This document shows positions 57,495-64,000 of a stretch of DNA of 64,000 nucleotides, in pieces (within the stretch, counting starts at the first letter, position 1; the number at the start of each line of letters is the position of its first letter). The notes below the pieces were generated by a model. The model was given only the letters and a program-made list of their open reading frames with translations. It did not search any database and had not been told where the DNA came from. This DNA comes from Ciborinia camelliae (lineage: Eukaryota; Ascomycota; Leotiomycetes; Helotiales; Sclerotiniaceae). The DNA lies in NCBI GenBank assembly GCA_025890175.1, contig JANPYM010000001.1, positions 1,585,004-1,649,003 on the forward strand, given 5' to 3'. Position numbers and translations under genes: made by a program.

Positions 57495-59303
57495 AGCTTG
57501 ATAGGAGAGAATCAGTCAAGGAACAGAGAAGGGAATTTTCTATTATCTCTGACGGAAAGCGCCCTAATTTTCGTCTTGTGGGCTAGTTGAATTACGGTGC
57601 CCATGACGTTGAATGAGCTATGGCTAGTAGAAATTCAGCAGGTAAGATTGCCTTGAAGCTTGGTGGTTTGTGATAAGATATATCTACTTTCTTCCTCTCT
57701 GAAGATATCGACAGTCAATCCATTATCATTTCGAGTACGGGGCATTTTGGGGCAAATTTGAGAGATGGAGACATGAAAACAATTCTTGGAGAATGGCCGA
57801 CCAAGAGCTGAGCTCCTACATAGAGAAACGAGACTCCATGAATAATCACGTCTACGCATTGCCATATACAAATAAGGATTTTCCAAAAACAAACCCATTC
57901 CCTTCGCCATCTTCAAGTGTACTTGACATTCATATTTTCCGCCTTCATGATTCGTCGAACGAGCGTGACATCGTAAAGTCCTGGCGTCTGAAGCTAGGAA
58001 TCTCAAGAGAGACGGGACGGGCATCAGCGAGATCAGGGCGAACGAGGGGTACTAAAAACAGAGTGTGGTCAGGTACTGAGGATAAAAAGCCGCCATGAGC
58101 TACATTGTAGTGTCCATTGACACTGGGGTCAATAGATAGAAGTAACATAACGTTCTCAACACTATCCGTATTGCGGAGGATTTTATCAGGGAGGTTCCCT
58201 CATTTGAGTCGGGGCTCCATCATCCTGAGATTGAAACGCAAATTTTCAACAGCTGTAGAATGGTTCATAGGCAAGATTAGTATCATCTGTTGCCAGGCTA
58301 TGGTCTTTCCGATAAAGATGCTCGCCAGGAAGACTTCGGCAGTGAGATGAGATGGATTCTGCGTCTTTCAATGCCCACATTCCAAATGAACTCATGTCCA
58401 AGGGATACACCAAGTCTTTTCGAGAAAGATTCCAAGATATGTGTAAGGAGAATGATTTGGGTTTTAGGTAGACGACTGACTTATCAAATTTTGATATTAG
58501 GAACAAGGGAGTCACCAATTATTTTCTGATGTACCGCATTAATTGGTTAATAAGATAATATTTCTAAATCGCACGACTTGTTTAATAAGAGAAGGTTCTA
58601 TACTACGAAAAGATTTTTTAGTTTTGTATAAGCAAATATAATATAAGTGGCGACGAGGTTTAAAAGGGGGGGAATCGCGAACTTTCAAGGTTCTAAATTC
58701 GATTTTAATTCCACTATATAATCAATAGCTTTAAAAACAAAATATTTTGATGCCGAAGAGGCTCTAGATCGTATATTTCGAAATTTAAAAGTTTAGATTA
58801 ATATTAAAAAGAAATAAAGCAACCTGGATTATAAGGTATTAAACTACATAACAAGCACATGTTCTATACTAAGTGAAACCAGATTTTTTGTCTATAAGAT
58901 ATTATCTTATTAACCAATTAATGCGGTATATCAGATGGATCTTAAGACTTGCATTGATATGTACCCAATAAGGCCTCAAAATCATTGAAAGTTTCCGGCT
59001 TCTATACAGTGATGGATTGAGACACATGTCGAGGGATTATTTCCTCATAGACGTTGAGACTTTGCATATGTTATGTGGTAGAAAACACTAGGGGGGCAAT
59101 GAGACTATTGGTTTTTAGGGAGGCGGTGTTGGAGATGACAAAAGGGGTGAGCATTTCTACTGGATATCGTTGTTGTGGTGTGTGAATTGGATAATAAATG
59201 ATTACGAAAGAAAAATGGTTACTTTGATCTCACGTTCATAATGAAATAGACAATGGAATAGATTGATAGTTGAGTTCGCAACACTCTCTTTCTAGATTCC
59301 AAC
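57495..59303. other. Intergenic with a small MITE
   Basis: No gene that I can support; frames of up to 129 codons overlap on both strands without domain signals. It contains the TA-flanked inverted-repeat element at 58534-58926. Confidence 0.5.
58534..58926. mobile_element. TA-flanked MITE with perfect long terminal inverted repeats
   Basis: Exact 30-bp inverted repeats (58532-58561 and 58899-58928, counting the TA) begin CCGCATTAATTGGTTAATAA, with TA on both outer sides. The ~393-bp body has no transposase frame. TA duplication fits Tc1/mariner-type MITEs; because TIRs are still perfect, activity may be relatively recent. Confidence 0.82.
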
Positions 59304-60702
59304 TTAATATGAAGCATCAATCCAAGATTCCCAGTTGCTCCCCCACAATGCTGTCTTACTTACCGTCCCTGTCGCAACAGTTTCCTACGTCCATAGTAAG
59401 TAGCCCTTCTCTGAATCAAACACATGATCATCGGACTTACATAAAGTCTTGCAGATGTACTTGAACCAGCTCCCGTATTTCCATATTCCTCAAAGATGCT
59501 ATATCTTGTCAACAATGTCCACCGAGAATACATGAGAGAATGACGAACGGTGTGGCATCAGCGGCAAGTGTGGTCCATCCAGCCGTATTAACAGCTGCCG
59601 TTAACACGGAGTTTTGAAATATGACACGAGCGAGGACTCGCCATGGTCGACCGAGATATACTTTTCCTGTGAGACTATAACCATCTGCTTGGGTGATCTA
59701 GACAATATTAGGCATTATTCTGAGAGATGGTAAGGGTTCTCTCACAGTGCTGCTATCGATGACATACCAACCAGTGTCAGTATTCAATTCTCTTGAGCTC
59801 GCTGTGATTGCTCCGCCTCCATTCGAAGCAATTGTACCTGGAAATTGAGGTTAGAACTTCCGGCTATCGTCTCCAGCTATTTGAATAGGTATTAAATGGT
59901 CCATGCAAACAAACAACGCACATTCACCAAACCAAGCTGCAGCGTCACCAAATATATAATCCACAGCCCCTATTGTTGTTAGCAAGAAAGATAAATGCTG
60001 ATTCTGTCTTTTGGCCCTCACCTTCAATATAACAATTAGAGTAGTATTGCTTGCCAGATTTGGCATACAAAGTATCCTGGTAGCCGGTGAATGAGCATGC
60101 ATAATAGCCTTGCTGATCTCCACTAGCGGTCACAGCCACAGCCTAAAAGATACTCTTAGCTACTTTTCCTCAAGCATATAAAAGGTTTGAGTTAACAAAC
60201 ACACCTGAACGCCAGCTCCATAGGTATTTGCGAAGTTAATATTATAGGCCTTGAAATTTGCGCTAGCGACATTTACCGTCGAGCTAGCAACCAAGCCTAT
60301 ATTTGTAGAATTGATACCGTGTGTAATTGTGACTGTGTTATTTTGATATATTCCAGTACTAGCACTAGTTAGCTATTTTTCTTTAAAGCTACCAGGTGGA
60401 ATTAACTTGGTAGTGTATCCATAAACGGTGAGATTTCCGGCATAGTTGATTGTAACTTGTTCATTATATGTCCCACTGTATATGAAAATGCATGCGATGG
60501 CAGTTGAAGATCCAAGAGCAGTTAACGCAGCTCCTACTGTGCTGTATTCGCCGGAGAGAGTACCACTTCCTCGGACAGTTAGACACCCAGCTGGTGGGCT
60601 AGTTCGACTAGCTCTTTTGTGTAGTAGACTGCTTGCATCTATGGAAAAAACAAAGAATAAAATAGCAAGAATAAAATTAGGAAAAGGATTGAAAGCTATC
60701 AT
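59304..60702 (-). CDS. Secreted pectin methylesterase (CE8)
   Basis: Eight exons on the minus strand (60407-60702, 60205-60358, 60022-60142, 59922-59969, 59746-59837, 59549-59697, 59441-59498, 59304-59384) join in frame to 332 aa. A signal peptide (about 1-23) is followed by a dibasic KR (29-30). Catalytic residues of family CE8 are present: Q172-D173-T-L, D194-YIFGDAAAWFGEC and G253-R254-PW. C-terminal WESWIDASY is typical. The enzyme demethylates homogalacturonan in the plant wall, preparing it for polygalacturonase. The first intron is tight (GTTAAT...GCTAG, 48 nt; an acceptor 6 nt earlier is also possible) and unspliced reading meets a stop, which can mislead gene finders. Divergent from the GH28 gene, 826 bp apart. 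Confidence 0.9.
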
Positions 60703-61528
60703 TATTTGTGAAGTTAGACTTCAAAAGTACATGGGGAGCTAGGTGGCCAACGAGGTTACGAGGGAAGAAAGCCTCTTAATGACGATTTCGCTTTACCTTG
60801 AAGCTATTCGGTTTGATTCAAGACGTAAATATTGGTAAAATTTGTTATCCACCCCGAGGGAAATTCGAAATCCAATTTGCCAACGAGCTGATACAAATTG
60901 ATAAAAATCATGGTATTACGGACAATGTTACCAAACGTTATCAACTATCAACAAAGTTATTTTGCGGGGGTTTAGATTTATTTCTCCGTCCTGCAATCAA
61001 CGGGTTTTCACACATCGGCACTTCAATAGCCAGATATTAGCCTAAATGCTAATTGGTTTCGGTATATTAAGGGGGCGAAAGTGCCCCGCCCCCGCACGAT
61101 GGCACATGACGGTTTATGCATTCAGGCTGAACTCCAATGATCTACAATAGATTTCCTGCATCAATTCCAATCCAGCAAATGAAGAAGCATTCTTCTTGCA
61201 GATTATATAGGGGAAACGGAAGTAATGAAGGGGTACCAAAAAATAGGTGGAGTTGATGATTTCTTGTGATTACAAAAAAATGATATCTATAGGTGGAAAT
61301 ACTTTAAAGATGAGCCCAGCTTTACACTCCTTCTTCTTCCATCGTGGGAATAATCTTTTGATATCAGTATTGTTATAGATCTGTCTCATGAAAAGGTTTG
61401 GGTGGGCAAGTGACGGAGTCATTGATCGATATAATCACCGAGTTGCCCAGAACCAGCTGCGTGAAGTATATTCGTGCTTCTACATTGAACTAATTTTCCA
61501 AATTAAAAGTACTGCGACTGGAACGAAA
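60703..61528. promoter_or_regulatory. Shared divergent promoter of the CE8 and GH28 genes
   Basis: This 826-bp spacer separates the two start codons. It contains CCCCGCCCCCGC at 61084-61095, two overlapping matches to the carbon-catabolite repressor site (SYGGRG, CreA/Mig1 type), which suits glucose-repressed pectinases. A TATATAG near 61205 could serve the GH28 gene. Regulation is inferred from motif only. Confidence 0.5.
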
Positions 61529-62767
61529 ATGTTCTCTGAATTTCGAATATTGGCGCTCGCCTTATCACTCTTTACATCTGTGCATGCCTCAATAACCACT
61601 GTAAGAAAGGAAGCGAACGGCGTCAGTCTCGCCAAACGTGCTACTTGCACTCCTGCCTCTGCTGGTAATTCCAGTACCGACGACGTTCCAGCCATCACTG
61701 CAGCCATCACATCATGCGGAAGTGGTGGTGTTATTCAAATCCCCGCTGGTATAGAATATGCAATCAATAGCGTCCTAGACTTTACAGGATGTGTTGGATG
61801 TACCTTCAATATCGAAGGTACATTAAAGGTATCGGATGATTTGGATTTCTGGGAGGGCAAACGAGCTATACTTTATATGAATGCTATCAACACAGCAACC
61901 ATCCAATCCGTCACTGGAACCGGCGTGATAGATGGAAATGGGCAAGCGGCGTATGATTATTTCGCAACGAACTCTTCATATGCTCGCCCAACATTACATT
62001 ATATAACCGGCGCATCTTCTCACATCACCATAAAGAATCTTACCGTCAAGAATCCACCAAATGTTTTCTTCACTGTCACTGGAGCTTCGACGAATATCAT
62101 ATATTCTGATTTGACAATGACTGCAGCTTCAAAATCGACGACGGCACCAAAAAATACAGATGGATTTGATATTGGCAACTCGACATATGTTACATTGAAT
62201 AACATCGTAGTTTCAAATCAAGATGACTGCGTGGCTTTCAAGCCCGGTGCGAATTACACCACCGTCAATACAATCTCCTGTACTGGATCTCATGGAATTT
62301 CAGTGGGTTCTCTCGGGAAGAAAGTAGGCATAACGGATTCAGTCACGAATTTATATGTCACCGGAGCCACAATGGTCAACGCAACTAAAGCCATTGGAAT
62401 CAAATTGTACCCCGGAGGAAGTTCATATGGATCAGCAACCGTCAGCAACGTCACATTCAACGACGTTAATGTGAAAAACAGCGCTTGGGCGGCTCAGATC
62501 CAAAGTTGCTATAATTCAGACGCAACTTACTGCGCAAGTAATCCCAGCACAGCATCGGTGACGGATGTATATTTTACGAACTTCAAAGGAATAACCAGCT
62601 CGAAATATTCTCCAGATGTTGCGAATCTTAATTGTCCGGGAAGTGGAACTTGTAATATTTATTTCTCGTCTTGGTCGGTTGCACCAACTTCAGGAACAGC
62701 AACCTTTCTTTGTGAGAATATTGATGTTTCGACGGGTATTACTTGTAGCTCCGGTGCGTCGGGATGA
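61529..62767 (+). CDS. Secreted GH28 polygalacturonase-type pectinase
   Basis: Single exon, 412 aa from the ATG at 61529; an upstream ATG would add 47 residues before the signal peptide (MFSEFRILALALSLFTSVHA) and is rejected. A KR site at 36-37 may mark propeptide removal. GH28 beta-helix motifs are N209-T-D211-GFDIGNS, Q-D232-D233-C and G253-S-H255-G. The fourth motif, normally R-I-K, reads G290-I-K (AIGIKLYPGG), so the substrate-binding Arg is replaced. Terminal Cys pairs are present (CNIYF...FLCENIDVSTGITC). It should hydrolyse demethylated homogalacturonan or a substituted galacturonan; exo- or xylogalacturonan activity is possible given the altered motif. Paired with the divergent methylesterase. 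Confidence 0.9.
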   Translation: MFSEFRILALALSLFTSVHASITTVRKEANGVSLAKRATCTPASAGNSSTDDVPAITAAITSCGSGGVIQIPAGIEYAINSVLDFTGCVGCTFNIEGTLKVSDDLDFWEGKRAILYMNAINTATIQSVTGTGVIDGNGQAAYDYFATNSSYARPTLHYITGASSHITIKNLTVKNPPNVFFTVTGASTNIIYSDLTMTAASKSTTAPKNTDGFDIGNSTYVTLNNIVVSNQDDCVAFKPGANYTTVNTISCTGSHGISVGSLGKKVGITDSVTNLYVTGATMVNATKAIGIKLYPGGSSYGSATVSNVTFNDVNVKNSAWAAQIQSCYNSDATYCASNPSTASVTDVYFTNFKGITSSKYSPDVANLNCPGSGTCNIYFSSWSVAPTSGTATFLCENIDVSTGITCSSGASG

Positions 62768-63256
62768 GTGGTAGATTTTGATTTGGGAAGCTGATGAGGT
62801 AGTTGTATATACATACCTATTTTGACTGAAATTTATAGATTAAAATTGATTGTGAATTTTGTTCTCTACTTCCCCGAGTTATTTTCTGACAACTAACCAA
62901 CTTCAGAAGTAACGAACTAGAATATATTTAAAAATGAGAGTTGGAATATATGGAGCTTTGTCATCTAGGCCTATAAATGAGCTTGGTGAATTCTTGTGTT
63001 TGATTTCCCTCATTACAAATGTACCGAACCGAATAAATGACGTTTGATGCAAGAAAGGACTATTGACCTCGTGGTTTCCTTCCATCCCCGAATATCATTT
63101 GAAGACTCGATTATTAAAATCAATGAAACATATCCATCTCAGGCGAAGTCAGTTCACAGACTGACAGCCAGCGCGATGCCATAATACTAAATCCCAACAA
63201 CCGACACTCAAAAACATCATTGCCTCTTAAATGCCGAGACAAAAGAAAATCTCCCA
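62768..63256. other. Intergenic
   Basis: Convergent 3' spacer; no gene or repeat recognised. Confidence 0.5.
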
Positions 63257-64000
63257 TCATGCGATCTCATGCATCGTTAAGTGATACGACTTCAAACCCT
63301 TGACACCCAGTAATTCCTCCGACAACTCGAAATAATTTGGCGCCTTGGTAAAATGTTTCAATCCTCCGAGCAATACGAGGAATCTAACCTCCTGCTCAAA
63401 CACATTATCTGGTAATTCTCCCGGTACTTCTATCAATGCTTTCACCCAAACCTTCTGCCCTACAGTGTCTTCTGTATCAGGCCTCAACCTCACCGGAACT
63501 GTTCTCTCCATCAACTCCTCCTTGATTGCTTTGTCGTTAAAAGACACGACTTGGGCCTTATGTATCTGAGTAAAAGCGGGATAGTAGAAGTATACTAATT
63601 CGGTGGAATCAAGTTGACTATCAAGTTGGGCCTTTGGAAAGCCATCTTCTGGACCCATTGATAGTAAAGATAAGTGATCAAAGTGGAAAGTTCGCGAAAA
63701 TTTGCTGAAGAGAGACACAAAATTGTCTGTAGCTTTTACCAATTCCCTGTTTTAAATTGTGCATTAGATCATTGATATGGAAATTAGTTATGTAATGCCT
63801 CATTTGTGGTAGCTTACTTATTCTCTGGTCCATAATTGTCCCGAATTCTCTGAGGCCATCTCAGCTTTTCATACCACGCATTAAGATTCCTTTGTGATCC
63901 GTCAAGCTGCAAGAGAATCACCAATGTGGAGGATTCTTGGCTAGCGTACCCCCAGTATCCAGCGATAAAGCCGGTTGCCTGCTTTAAAAATTTCAGGAAT
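63257..64000 (-). CDS. Partial unrecognised gene, 3' end only
   Basis: Two exons are seen on the minus strand (63818-64000, continuing beyond the window, and 63257-63746), joined with K across the intron: NYGPEN-KELVKATDNF. The visible part has an alpha/beta look: a segment ATGFIAGYWGYASQESSTLVILLQLDGSQRNLNAW, then a second half with ELVYFYYPAFTQIHKAQVV and EQEVRFLVLLGGLKHFTKAP. It resembles small ferredoxin-like or dimeric alpha/beta-barrel proteins used as stress or monooxygenase-type domains, but I cannot name a family. A further intron may lie in the 5' part. No signal peptide can be judged because the N-terminus is missing. Confidence 0.65.

Noticed and set aside
60359..60406. In-frame stop in the pectin methylesterase as evidence of a pseudogene
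   Set aside because: A 48-nt intron (GTTAAT...GCTAG) removes it and restores YGYTTN-TGIYQNNTVTI, matching the family.

Overview
This window looks like nuclear DNA of a filamentous ascomycete. Genes carry short (about 45-120 bp) GT-AG introns. Secreted plant-cell-wall enzymes, a HET-ankyrin gene and very AT-rich, transition-riddled transposon relics (RIP-like) are all present. A plant-associated leotiomycete of the Botrytis/Sclerotinia kind is my best guess, but that is inference only; no rRNA or other marker confirms it.

Layout: a secreted tyrosinase (1.3-3.8 kb) and a 2,3-dihydroxybenzoate-decarboxylase-like amidohydrolase (5.0-6.0 kb), then a cAMP-receptor-like GPCR (6.3-7.8 kb, minus). 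About 4.7 kb without a convincing gene follows, ending in a non-autonomous hAT-like element (12.6-13.5 kb). Next come a HET-ankyrin gene (13.9-16.1 kb, minus), a cytochrome P450 (18.1-20.0 kb, minus), a Tc1/mariner-like relic (20.9-21.6 kb) and a cytochrome b5/b5-reductase fusion (22.1-23.6 kb). After these lie a 3-hydroxyacyl-CoA dehydrogenase fused to a YWTD-like propeller (24.9-26.8 kb), a secreted GH78 alpha-L-rhamnosidase (27.5-29.8 kb, minus), an SMP-30/TolB-like propeller (31.2-32.2 kb, minus) and an unrecognised gene (34.4-35.6 kb).

The least familiar part is 36.5-46.7 kb. Two unrecognised minus-strand genes encode disordered, coiled-coil proteins. The larger (1194 aa) has five C-x-H...C-x-x-C-G motifs followed by an Ala-Pro-Leu-Val tandem repeat. 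Downstream of each gene is a copy of a ~60-nt motif (X, three copies) whose hairpin arms change together. Further downstream is a second motif (Y, two copies) with another co-varying hairpin. The two loci share the order gene - X - spacer - Y, which suggests an old segmental duplication carrying structured non-coding elements.

The right part holds a small unrecognised gene, a tRNA-Gly(UCC), a 2.47-kb long-TIR DNA element with a nested solo LTR, a nicotinamide riboside kinase, a cyclin-L-like gene, a small TA-flanked MITE, and a divergent pectin methylesterase/GH28 pair. A partial gene runs off the right end. With the GH78 enzyme, the CE8/GH28 pair implies attack on pectin. The tyrosinase and decarboxylase both act on phenolics but are not obviously one pathway.

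All spliced models below were built by hand from GT-AG sites and conserved motifs, and each closes in frame. They have not been checked against RNA or databases.
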